Shown piece by piece: positions 37,077 to 44,793 of a stretch of 64,000 nucleotides of DNA. The translations under genes were made by a program, and so were the position numbers. The notes below the pieces were generated by a model. The model did not search any database. It had not been told where the DNA came from and saw nothing but the letters and a program-made list of their open reading frames with translations. The number at the start of each line of letters is the position of its first letter. Within the stretch, counting starts at the first letter, position 1. Where the stretch lies: the NCBI GenBank assembly GCA_903832005.1, contig CAIKZO010000097.1:19914-83913 (forward strand), written 5' to 3'. The DNA comes from Enhydrobacter aerosaccus (GTDB taxonomy: Bacteria; Pseudomonadota; Alphaproteobacteria; Reyranellales; Reyranellaceae).

Positions 37077-38774
37077 TTACTTCCGGTCCGCCGCCGGGAT
37101 GCGCAGCGTGAAGCGCGCTCCGACGAGTCGCCCACTGTCCGATCCATGGGCTGCTGAGCGGCGGTTGCTGGCGACGATTGTGCCGCCGTAGGTCTCCATG
37201 ATCTGCCGGCAAATCGACAGGCCGAGGCCCGAGTTCTGGCCAAAGTGCTCGGCCGGGCGCTCGGAGTAGAAGCGCCGGAAGATCGATTCGAGATTGTCCT
37301 CGGGAATGCCCGGCCCCTCGTCGTCGATAGTGATCACGAACGGCCCGTTGCGCGGCTCGCGCGTCAGCTCGATCACGATCTTGGTGCCGCGCGGGCTGAA
37401 CGACAAAGCGTTGTCGATCACGTTGCGCACCACCTGGCCGTAGCGGCCGTCGTGGCCGTGCGCAGCATAGGGCGGGTTGGCGGAGATGCGCAGGTCGACC
37501 GTGACACCGGCTTTGTCGGCGGCCGACACGGCGTAATGATGCACCATGTCGTCGAGCAACGCCTTGAGGTCGACCGGCTTCACTTCCCCGCGCATCAGCT
37601 CGGCATCGAGACGCGAGGCGTCGGAGATGTCTGAGATCAGCCGGTTCAGCCGGTTGATGTCGTCGATCACGATCGCCATCAGCTTCTCGCGGCGTTCAAC
37701 ATCGAGACCGGGACGCGCCGCCACCTCGATCGCCGAGCGCAGCGACGTGAGCGGATTCTTGAGCTCGTGGGCCACGTCGGCGGCGAAGCTCTCGATGGCG
37801 TTCAGCCGTTGCCACAGCGCGTCGGTCATCGAGCGCAGCGCGTCGTTCAGGTCGCCGATCTCGTCGCCGCGCTTGCCGAGATCGGGAATCTCCGGCCGGC
37901 TCTCGCGCGCCAGGCGCACGTCGTCGGCAGCGCGCGCCAGCCGCACGATCGGCTGGGTGATCGTGCCCGCGAGATAGAGCGACAGCAGCACGGTGATGCC
38001 CAGCGCCGCCACCGCGATGGTCAACATGTCGTAGCGCACTTCTCGGAGCGAGGCCGCGATCGCACGGTTGTCTCGCGTCAGCACCAGCGCCCCCAGCACC
38101 TGCTTGTAGCGCAGCACCGGCACGGCGGCGCTGAGCAGCAGCCTGCCGTCGGGTAGCATGCGCACTGCCGAGGCGTTGAAGCCGCGCAGCGCGCTCGCCG
38201 CTTCCGGGAAGTCGCGCACGGTGGGCGTCGAGCGGTCGACGTACTGCGGATAGTGGTTGGTGTGCGAGAGCTGGCGCGTGATCCAGTCGCCGATCTCCTC
38301 GCCCAGGCGCCGCTTGGGCGGCGGGGCTTCGGGCGGCGATTCGGGCGGCGGCAGCGGCGTCACATGGATGCGGCCGGCCTCGTTCAGCAGCGCCGAATCG
38401 CCCATCAGCTCGCCGGTCTCGGCGAACAGCCGGGCCCGCACACCGGTCGGATGGACCAGCCGCGACAGCAGCTGGCGTGCGGCGTCGGCATCGAGCCGGT
38501 TGATCGTGGTCTCGCCGCCCACCACCGCGATCTCGCCGATGCCTGCCGCCACCATCTCGCCCTGCACCAACAGCGAGGCGAGTTCGGTGTCGATCAGCTC
38601 GTCTTCGTAGTCGCTGAGATAGACCGCGCCCAGCGCGAGCAGCGCCACCGGCACGATGTTGAGCAGCAGGATGCGCGTCGTGAGCGGTGAATAGCGCCGG
38701 CTCTGGCTGCGCCGGCGACGGCGCAGCAGAGAGGGCGATTCAGAACGTGTTGTCGCCTGCTTGTGGCGTCGCAA
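37077..38774 (-). CDS. chvG: sensor histidine kinase ChvG
   Basis: Envelope-stress/acid-sensing kinase partnered with ChvI. A basic cytoplasmic stretch precedes TM1 (ILLLNIVPVALLALGAVYL); the periplasmic sensor domain has a Pro-rich insert (PLPPPESPPEAPPPKRR); then TM2, HAMP, dimerisation/H-box AADVAHELKNPLTSLRSA, N-box NVIDNALSFSP, and G boxes DEGPGIPEDN and GLGLSICRQI. The first conventional start is TTG 38774 with no ribosome site near it. An AGGAGG at 38815-38820 sits seven bases before an in-frame ATT (38807), which would begin MFTPLKRLLAT, so the real start may be ATT 38807. hprK follows by three bases. Confidence 0.93.
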   Translation of the reverse strand: MRRHKQATTRSESPSLLRRRRRSQSRRYSPLTTRILLLNIVPVALLALGAVYLSDYEDELIDTELASLLVQGEMVAAGIGEIAVVGGETTINRLDADAARQLLSRLVHPTGVRARLFAETGELMGDSALLNEAGRIHVTPLPPPESPPEAPPPKRRLGEEIGDWITRQLSHTNHYPQYVDRSTPTVRDFPEAASALRGFNASAVRMLPDGRLLLSAAVPVLRYKQVLGALVLTRDNRAIAASLREVRYDMLTIAVAALGITVLLSLYLAGTITQPIVRLARAADDVRLARESRPEIPDLGKRGDEIGDLNDALRSMTDALWQRLNAIESFAADVAHELKNPLTSLRSAIEVAARPGLDVERREKLMAIVIDDINRLNRLISDISDASRLDAELMRGEVKPVDLKALLDDMVHHYAVSAADKAGVTVDLRISANPPYAAHGHDGRYGQVVRNVIDNALSFSPRGTKIVIELTREPRNGPFVITIDDEGPGIPEDNLESIFRRFYSERPAEHFGQNSGLGLSICRQIMETYGGTIVASNRRSAAHGSDSGRLVGARFTLRIPAADRK

Positions 38775-38819
38775 CGTCGCAAGCAGGCGTTTCAGCGGCG
38801 TGAAAATCGCGCGGCCTCC

Positions 38820-39515
38820 TCAGGCGTCGCGGTACCGGTATCCGATGCCGTAGAGCGTCTCGATCTGCTCGAACTCGCCGTCGACTTCGCGGAACTTGCG
38901 GCGCACGCGCTTGATGTGGCTGTCGATCGTCCGGTCGTCGACGTAGATCGTCTCGCCGTAGGCGGCGTCCATCAACTGGTCGCGGTTCTTGACGTGGCCG
39001 GGCCGCTCGGCGAGCGACTTCAGCAGCAGGAACTCGGTGACCGTGAGATGCACTTCCTTGCCCTTCCAGGTGCACTGGTGGCGCGAGGGATCGAGGATCA
39101 ACTCGCCGCGCACGATGCGCTCGGCCTGGGCCTCGCCCTTGGCGACGCCGCCGTCGGCGCGGCGCAGCACGGCGCGGATGCGCTCGAGCAGCAGGCGCTG
39201 CGAGAACGGCTTGCGGATGAAGTCGTCGGCGCCCATGCGCAGGCCCAGCACCTCGTCGATCTCCTCGTCCTTCGATGTCAGGAAGATCACCGGGAACTGC
39301 TGCGTCTTGCGGATCTTGTTCAACAGCTCCATGCCGTCCATGCGCGGCATCTTGATGTCGAAGATCCCGAGATCGGGCGGCGACTGGTTCAATCCCTCGA
39401 GCGCCGCGGCGCCGTCGGAATAGGTCTTGATCTGGAAGCCCTCGGCTTCGAGCAGCATCGACACGGAAGTCAGGATGTTGCGGTCGTCATCCACGAGGGC
39501 AATGTTCTTGGGCAC
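38820..39515 (-). CDS. chvI: response regulator ChvI
   Basis: 231-residue OmpR/PhoB-type regulator. The receiver domain has the acidic pocket ALVDDDRN, phospho-Asp in [13 protein letters not shown] near residue 53, and the switch Lys in FLTSKDEE. The C-terminal winged-helix domain ends with [14 protein letters not shown] and [12 protein letters not shown] 39515 is the start, with GGAGAGAAC upstream. It is the first gene of the ChvIG-HprK-RapZ-PTS-AhcY run and divergent from the HugZ-like gene. Confidence 0.95.
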   Translation of the reverse strand: MPKNIALVDDDRNILTSVSMLLEAEGFQIKTYSDGAAALEGLNQSPPDLGIFDIKMPRMDGMELLNKIRKTQQFPVIFLTSKDEEIDEVLGLRMGADDFIRKPFSQRLLLERIRAVLRRADGGVAKGEAQAERIVRGELILDPSRHQCTWKGKEVHLTVTEFLLLKSLAERPGHVKNRDQLMDAAYGETIYVDDRTIDSHIKRVRRKFREVDGEFEQIETLYGIGYRYRDA

Positions 39516-39643
39516 GATGTCGTTCTCTCCTGCAGCCGGGCTTCAATGGTACCACATCGGTGGCGCCACGGACCGGGCGGTTGCTGCCGCTTACCCGATC
39601 TGCCATCGATAGACGACGAATTGCGGCATTTTTTGTTCCCGAG

Positions 39644-40372
39644 ATGACCGAAGAGAGACCTCACAGCGTGCGCGAGCTCGTCCGGCGGCTCGACCGGGCA
39701 GCCTTGGCGACCCTTCTGCCGGGCAGTGACGAGGAGAACATATCGTGGCCCTACGCCTCTTTGGTGTTGGTGGCGGTGGATCATGACCTCTCGCCGCTCC
39801 TGTTGATGAGCGATCTCGCCCTGCACAGCCAGGCGATCAAAGCCGACGACAAAGTTTCTTTGCTGTTCGACGGCACAACCGGCCTGGACCAGCCGCTGAC
39901 CGGCCCTCGGGTGACCCTGCTGGGCCGCGCCGCGCCGACCGACGACCCGCGCGCCCGGCAGCGCTTCCTCGCCCGCCACCCGGATGCGGCGATGTATGCC
40001 GGCTTTGGCGACTTCCGCTTCTATCGGGTGGCGCTCAAGCGGGCGCACCTGGTGGGCGGCTTCGGCAAGATCCGCTGGATCGAGCCGGCCGAACTTTTGC
40101 CGCCGCCGCCGCCAGCGGCGCTGGTCGAGGCCGAAGCCGGCATCGTGGCCCATATGAACGACGATCACGCCGCTGCGATCGATCTCTACGCTACCAAGCT
40201 GCTGGGCCTCGCCGGCACGGGCTGGCGCATGACCGGCATCGACGGTGACGGCATCGACCTGCGGCACGGCGGCACTGTGGCGCGACTGGCGCTGCCGCAT
40301 CCGGTCGACGGTCCGGAGGCTGCGCGCAAGGCCCTGATTGCCCTGGTGGCAAAGGCGCGCGCCGCGATCTGA
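39644..40372 (+). CDS. HugZ-family pyridoxamine 5'-phosphate oxidase-fold protein
   Basis: 242-residue split-barrel protein. The N-terminal FMN-binding-like barrel (LLPGSDEENISWPYASLVLVAVDHD, PLLLMSDLALHSQAI, RVTLLGRA) is followed by the DUF2470-type C-terminal domain (AHMNDDHAAAIDLYA), the combination seen in HugZ-like proteins, some of which degrade heme. Catalytic ability is not assured from sequence. ATG 39644 follows GTTCCCGAG; an upstream in-frame start would place extra residues over the chvI promoter. Confidence 0.78.
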   Translation: MTEERPHSVRELVRRLDRAALATLLPGSDEENISWPYASLVLVAVDHDLSPLLLMSDLALHSQAIKADDKVSLLFDGTTGLDQPLTGPRVTLLGRAAPTDDPRARQRFLARHPDAAMYAGFGDFRFYRVALKRAHLVGGFGKIRWIEPAELLPPPPPAALVEAEAGIVAHMNDDHAAAIDLYATKLLGLAGTGWRMTGIDGDGIDLRHGGTVARLALPHPVDGPEAARKALIALVAKARAAI

Positions 40373-40508
40373 AGGGGCGTTCACTTTTTCGGGGCTTTCG
40401 CAATGGAACCCGGCACGCCATATGATGCCCCGGCGTGAGCACTCTTCCTGACGATATCCGCGTGTCGAAATCCCTCGCGCGCCGCGTAAGCCATGGCGGC
40501 TGCCGCTG

Positions 40509-42293
40509 GTGGCGGCGCTGGCGCTGGCCTTTGCCGGCCTCACCGTGATGTCGGGCGTCGCCTACTTCGTCGTGCTGGCCGGAGCGACCGGTACCGCCGA
40601 GCGGCTGCTGGTCGATCGCACGGGCCGTGTGCTGGAGGCGCAGATCGCGCTGATCCAGAGCCGGCTCGATCCCATTACCGATCAACTCGAGCTGCTGTCG
40701 GCGTTGATGGCAGCGGGCCGCATCGACATCGATTCGCCGGTCGCCGTGCGCGAGGCGCTGGCGGTGACCATGTCGCGCATGCCGCCCGTGTCGGCGATGG
40801 TGTTCGGCACACTCGATCTGCAGCTCCACCGCGCGATCCGCCATCCCGACGGCGTCATCACGCGCGACACCGAGAAACTCTCGGAGCTGCCACGCGGGCT
40901 AGAGCGCTTCCAGGAGATGGCGACCTCGCATTCGACCTTTTGGGGCGCGCTGTTCTGGAATCCCAATCTCAAGCAGCCGGTGCTGAACGTGCGCACGCCG
41001 GTGCGGCGCAACGACGATGCCTTCATCGGCGGCCTGGTCGCCACCGTTGCCGTGGGCGATCTGTCCCTGCTGATCGGCGATCCCGAGACCGGCGGCGGCC
41101 GCTATTTCATCCTGGTCGATCACGACCACGTCCTGGCGCATCGCCGCCTGATCGATCCGCGCGGGCTCGGCCTCACCGAGACCTCGCCGTTGCCCTCGAT
41201 CAAGGACATCGACGATCCCGTGCTGTCTCACATCTGGGACGCCCCGGTGCGCAGTGCCCAGATCGATCGCGCGCTGGGCGACCTCGGCCATATCGTCAGC
41301 ATCAATGGCCACTCGTGGGTCTTCGTCTATCGCTCGCTGCCGAAGTACGGCCCGCAGCCCTGGATCGTCGGCCAGTATTTCCCGCTCGAGGACGCGACGG
41401 CCGACCTCGACCGCCTGACCAATGGCGCGCTGGTCGGCGCCGCCACGCTTGCGGTCGCGTTGCTGCTGGCGCTCGCCATGGGCCTGCGCATGGGCCGGTC
41501 GATCCGCACCATCACCTCGGCCGCCGAGGCGATCGAGCGGCTGGAGTTCGACCACCCGATCCGCAAGGACTCACGCCTGCGCGAGATCGACGATGCCGCG
41601 CACAGTCTCGAGAAGGCGCGCGGCGCGCTGAAGTGGTTCCGGGCTTACGTGCCTCATCGCCTGGTCTTCCGGTTGATGGAGCGCGGCGAGGATGCGGTGG
41701 TCTCGCGCCGGCGCGACGTCACCGTCATGTTCACCGACATCGTCGAATTCACGCCGCAGGCCGAGGACCTGCCCGAGCAGGAGACCGCCGACCTGCTGAA
41801 CCATCACTTCGCGCTGCTCGGCGCCTGCATCGATCGCGAGGACGGGGTGATCGACAAGTACATCGGCGATTCGGTGATGGCGGTGTGGGGTGGCATCTCG
41901 CACGCCGACGACCATGCGGCAGGCGCGATCCGTGCGTCGCTGGCCATTGCCAAGGTGATCCGTGAGGACAATGCGATGCGCCGCGCCGCCGGCAAGGCGC
42001 CGATCCGCGTGCGTATCGGCATGCATTCGGGGCCGGTGGTGATCGGCAACATCGGCGCGCCGAGCCGGGTCAACTTCACCGTCGTCGGCGACACGGTGAA
42101 CGTGGCGCAGCGCTTCGAGCAGCTCGGCAAGGAATTCATGAAGCCCGAGGACGACATCGTCGTGCTCGTGAGCGGAGACACGCTGAAGGCGGTCAAGGAC
42201 CGCGCCTCGATCGACCTGCCCGATCCGCTGATACCGCAACTCTGGTCGATCAAGGGCCACGAGGAACATGTCGAGGTTTATCGACTGGCCTGA
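40509..42293 (+). CDS. membrane class IIIb adenylate/guanylate cyclase (Cache-HAMP-cyclase)
   Basis: 594 residues from GTG 40509. TM1 begins almost at the start codon (AALALAFAGLTVMSGVAYFV), then a periplasmic Cache-like domain of about 270 residues, TM2 (GAATLAVALLLALAMGLRMG), HAMP, and the catalytic domain. Metal Asp are in FTDIVEFT and YIGDSVMAVW, the selecting residues are Lys in VIDKYIGD and Thr in FTVVGDTVN, and Asn/Arg are in VNVAQRF. The Lys/Thr pair is the class IIIb pattern; some IIIb enzymes respond to bicarbonate. No residues precede TM1 and there is no ribosome site, so the true N-terminus is uncertain: upstream in-frame codons read RAPRKPWRLPL but no standard start exists before an in-frame TGA at 40449. 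Confidence 0.88.
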   Translation: MAALALAFAGLTVMSGVAYFVVLAGATGTAERLLVDRTGRVLEAQIALIQSRLDPITDQLELLSALMAAGRIDIDSPVAVREALAVTMSRMPPVSAMVFGTLDLQLHRAIRHPDGVITRDTEKLSELPRGLERFQEMATSHSTFWGALFWNPNLKQPVLNVRTPVRRNDDAFIGGLVATVAVGDLSLLIGDPETGGGRYFILVDHDHVLAHRRLIDPRGLGLTETSPLPSIKDIDDPVLSHIWDAPVRSAQIDRALGDLGHIVSINGHSWVFVYRSLPKYGPQPWIVGQYFPLEDATADLDRLTNGALVGAATLAVALLLALAMGLRMGRSIRTITSAAEAIERLEFDHPIRKDSRLREIDDAAHSLEKARGALKWFRAYVPHRLVFRLMERGEDAVVSRRRDVTVMFTDIVEFTPQAEDLPEQETADLLNHHFALLGACIDREDGVIDKYIGDSVMAVWGGISHADDHAAGAIRASLAIAKVIREDNAMRRAAGKAPIRVRIGMHSGPVVIGNIGAPSRVNFTVVGDTVNVAQRFEQLGKEFMKPEDDIVVLVSGDTLKAVKDRASIDLPDPLIPQLWSIKGHEEHVEVYRLA

Positions 42294-42297
42294 GGCG

Positions 42298-42354
42298 GTT
42301 ACCTGCGGGTAACGCTTTTAAAAAGCGGAATCTAAAGGTTACCGCGAGGTAACC
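42298..42354. repeat. two GTTACC-N4-GGTAAC palindromes 40 bp apart
   Basis: Five bases after the cyclase stop lies GTTACC-TGCG-GGTAAC (42298-42313); exactly 40 bp later is GGTTACC-GCGA-GGTAACC (42337-42354). Between them CGCTTTT and AAAAGCG form a third palindrome (42313-42327). Repetition of the same half-sites with fixed 4-base spacers suggests binding sites for a dimeric protein or paired RNA hairpins. No start codon lies close downstream on either strand. Confidence 0.7.
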
Positions 42355-42441
42355 ACGTGTATTTCCATGCTTGATCCGGCCCACCGTCCGGCGTCTCCCA
42401 TGGTCCCCGCGCTTACAGGTCCGGGTCCCTTGCGACACACA

Positions 42442-42462
42442 ATATTGCGTAAAACGCAATAT
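42442..42462. repeat. 9-bp palindrome next to the GST stop codon
   Basis: ATATTGCGT (42442-42450) and ACGCAATAT (42454-42462) are perfectly complementary around AAA, three bases from the GST stop. Shape and AT-rich arms resemble a repressor operator; there is no T-run, so an intrinsic terminator is unlikely. Confidence 0.65.
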
Positions 42463-42465
42463 AAG

Positions 42466-43083
42466 TCAAGACAGCGGCGCCATCACGTATTTGGCGTAGG
42501 CCGGCCGCGTCTTCAGCCGCTCGTACCAGGCCTTCACGTTCTTGAGCTCGGGCCGCTCGATCGGCAGCGCGTACCAGCGATGGATGAAGCAGCCGACGGG
42601 GATGTCGCCCATCGTGAAGTGCTGGCCCGCGACGTAGTGCTTGCCCTCGAGCTTCTGGTCGAGCCTTGCCCAGACCTTGCCTGCGTCGGCCGCCGACTTG
42701 GTGATCGCCGCCATGTCGCGCTTCTCGGGCGCGGTGCGGATCAGGCCCCAGAAGGCGTCGCGCATCGGCCCGTTGACCGAGCTGTTCTGCCAGTCCATCC
42801 AGCGGTCGGCCTCGGAGCGCACGCCGGGATCGTTGGGCCACAGCGTGCCCGCGCCATACTTGGCCGCGAGATAGCGCACGATGGTGTTGCTCTCGTAGAT
42901 GATGCGGCCGCCGTCCTCGATCGTCGGCACGACGCCGTTGGGATTCATGTCGAGGTACCATTTCTCGTCGTTGCCGCCGAACGCCATGCCGATATCGGTG
43001 CGCTCGTACTTCAGCCCGCACTCGTCGGCGGTCCACAGCACCTTCATGACGTTGATCGAATTGATACGGCCCCAGATTTTCAT
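42466..43083 (-). CDS. glutathione S-transferase family protein
   Basis: 205-residue GST. The N-terminal thioredoxin-fold half starts MKIWGRINSINVMKVLW with the Ser/Asn pair at the usual active-site position, then GVVPTIEDGGRIIYESNTIVRYL holds the cis-Pro and glutathione-binding Glu-Ser. The helical half includes the usual N-capping FTMGDIPVGCF. ATG 43083 is preferred to upstream ATG 43110. Substrate unknown. It is convergent with the cyclase gene across the palindrome region. Confidence 0.88.
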   Translation of the reverse strand: MKIWGRINSINVMKVLWTADECGLKYERTDIGMAFGGNDEKWYLDMNPNGVVPTIEDGGRIIYESNTIVRYLAAKYGAGTLWPNDPGVRSEADRWMDWQNSSVNGPMRDAFWGLIRTAPEKRDMAAITKSAADAGKVWARLDQKLEGKHYVAGQHFTMGDIPVGCFIHRWYALPIERPELKNVKAWYERLKTRPAYAKYVMAPLS

Positions 43084-43127
43084 GTCGCTCCCCATCTCAA
43101 TGGCGCACAACGCCGACTAGCGAAAAT

Positions 43128-43198
43128 TGTCATCCCGGGCGCAGCGAGGGACCTTTACATCGTCCGCGCCAAGGCTCCTCGGTGCGCTCGGGATGACA
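43128..43198. repeat. 71-bp REP-like palindromic element
   Basis: Perfect 10-bp terminal inverted repeats TGTCATCCCG / CGGGATGACA (43128-43137 and 43189-43198) enclose a second stem GCGCAGCGAGG / CCTCGGTGCGC with one mismatch. The whole folds into one long hairpin. It lies between the GST gene and the downstream end of a secreted-protein gene. A degraded copy of one arm (TGTCATCCCGAGCAGCAGAG) occurs at 43993-44012. Confidence 0.75.
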
Positions 43199-43208
43199 TA
43201 TATTCTAG

Positions 43209-43952
43209 TCAGCATTCCCATTTCGGCACGCCGGAGTCGATGCGCAAAAGCTGCTTTGCACCCTCATCTCCCGGTTGCCGCGCCCCGCTGAACCTCACAT
43301 GGGAATTGTCGAGCCAGACAGGCGTACTCATCAACATTGGTTGAGAATTTCTATTCTCGCAGTTCGGTGATGGTGGCACGTCAATACGAACCGGTGGGTC
43401 GGAGCGAAAATCGATGAGAAATGGTCCAACATCTCCTGACAACATATCCGGCCGGTATACGAGTCCCAGCTGGTTGTCCGAAGACAATATCGCAGGAGCG
43501 CCGATGTCGCTCACCGCTCCAGTCCGCGCATCAATGAGATATGTCATGTGACACTCAGTGCAGAACACGGTCACAACGTAAAAGCGAGGCCCCGGCAGCC
43601 ACGCTTGCAGCTTGTGCACGATGGGACCGGCTTCCGACATGACCTCTGGCTGATCGAAGATGTGCAAAATCTGATCGTCGTCGATTTTGAGCGCTAATCC
43701 CGAGCCGACGTACACGGCCCGGTCATCGAGACCCGGAAGCGCCGGCTCGACCTTGACGCCCATCGATCGGACATACGCGATATCAATCCAATTGTACTGC
43801 TTGAATAGCCGCATCGGTGATCGGCCGATCATCGACTGTGTCGGGGTCTCGAATTTTAGCTGCTGGTTCTCCAAATGTTTTTCCGTCTGCGCCACGGATG
43901 ATCCTGCAGCGATCGACGCCAAAGTAAACGCGAGGAGAGCCGCATATTTCAT
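43209..43952 (-). CDS. secreted protein of unknown function, paralog A
   Basis: 247 residues with a clear signal peptide (MKYAALLAFTLASIAAG..VAQ). Not recognised. The mature part is mainly beta strands; it shows AWLPGPRFYVVTVFCTECH, TYLIDARTGAVSDIGAPAIL, PVWLDNSHVRFSGARQPGD, and ends PKWEC. All these blocks reappear in the next gene upstream (44052-44783), so the two are tandem paralogs. A Cys before the PVW block and the terminal Cys are shared and may form a disulfide. GC content appears lower than its neighbours, suggesting later acquisition. It lies between a REP-like element and its remnant. Confidence 0.75.
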   Translation of the reverse strand: MKYAALLAFTLASIAAGSSVAQTEKHLENQQLKFETPTQSMIGRSPMRLFKQYNWIDIAYVRSMGVKVEPALPGLDDRAVYVGSGLALKIDDDQILHIFDQPEVMSEAGPIVHKLQAWLPGPRFYVVTVFCTECHMTYLIDARTGAVSDIGAPAILSSDNQLGLVYRPDMLSGDVGPFLIDFRSDPPVRIDVPPSPNCENRNSQPMLMSTPVWLDNSHVRFSGARQPGDEGAKQLLRIDSGVPKWEC

Positions 43953-43992
43953 CTTGTCTCTCCCGGATATTGCGGCCGACGTTAGCGAAGGG

Positions 43993-44012
43993 TGTCATCC
44001 CGAGCAGCAGAG
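43993..44012. repeat. remnant of the TGTCATCCCG repeat
   Basis: TGTCATCCCGAGCAGCAGAG matches one end of the REP-like element at 43128-43198 with small deletions; no opposite arm is seen. It lies between the two paralogous secreted-protein genes. Confidence 0.5.
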
Positions 44013-44051
44013 ACAGCGCCGTAACGACCGGTCGCGTAAGCGACACGCTTG

Positions 44052-44783
44052 TCAGCATTCCCAGGCAGGCTTGCCGCCGCCAATCTTCAGCAACTGCTTG
44101 CTGTTGGGCTTGTCGCCCGGCTGCAGCGAGACCCCCTCGAAGCGCACGTGGCTATCGTCGACCCAGACCGGCTTGGGCCGCAGGAGAGAATCGGGGCCGG
44201 AACCGGAGCAGGTGGGCATGTCGTCGACCTCGACCACCTTCGGTGGTTCGGTTGTCAGGTCGATGACATTGAGGACCACGCCCACCATTGGGTTCGACTG
44301 CAGGGCGACGGCATGTTGGCCCGACGGCGAAAGAACCGGCGGTGCCGCGACCTGTGTCGTGCGTCCATCCTTCTCCGAGATCAGATAGGCTTCGCCCGCC
44401 TCATAGAGGCCCACGTTGACCACATAGAGGCGGGCCTCCGGCCACCAGGCCGCGAGCCGGTGCCGGCGAAAGCGGTCGGCCTCGCAAGCGGTCTCGTCCC
44501 AGCAGTCGGTGATCTTGAGGGTCCGGCCGCCCTCGAGGCTGAGACGGAGGATATCGGCGTCGCGCGATGCATGGCCCGGGAGCTTGGCCAGTACTGCCGC
44601 TTCCGTTGGGTCGGCGGCCTTGCCCCCACTCGCCGCGCAGCAAGGCCCGGCCTCGTTTGTCATTTTCGAACCCCACACCAGGCCCTTCGACGGCATTGCC
44701 GTCCGCTCGCTGTCGGTTTGCGCGTAAGACGAAGCGGCAAACAAGACGGCCAATGTCGTGACGATCAATCGCGTGATGACCAT
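44052..44783 (-). CDS. secreted protein of unknown function, paralog B
   Basis: 243 residues with a signal peptide (MVITRLIVTTLAVLFAAS..AQ). Shared blocks with the downstream paralog are AWWPEARLYVVNVG, AYLISEKDGRTTQVAAPPVLS, PVWVDDSHVRFEGVSLQPGD and the C-terminal PAWEC. It has more cysteines (GPCCAAS, CWDETACE, MPTCSG) than paralog A. No catalytic motif is visible; the alternating strand pattern could be a beta-propeller-like or beta-sandwich fold. Probably co-transcribed with paralog A across about 100 bases. It ends up directly downstream of polA on the same strand, 10 bases after it. Confidence 0.72.
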   Translation of the reverse strand: MVITRLIVTTLAVLFAASSYAQTDSERTAMPSKGLVWGSKMTNEAGPCCAASGGKAADPTEAAVLAKLPGHASRDADILRLSLEGGRTLKITDCWDETACEADRFRRHRLAAWWPEARLYVVNVGLYEAGEAYLISEKDGRTTQVAAPPVLSPSGQHAVALQSNPMVGVVLNVIDLTTEPPKVVEVDDMPTCSGSGPDSLLRPKPVWVDDSHVRFEGVSLQPGDKPNSKQLLKIGGGKPAWEC

Positions 44784-44793
44784 GCTGGTGCTC

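Noticed and set aside
42442..42462. Palindrome as the intrinsic terminator of the GST gene
   Set aside because: Stem is AT-rich at its base with a 3-base loop and no T-run follows on the minus strand.
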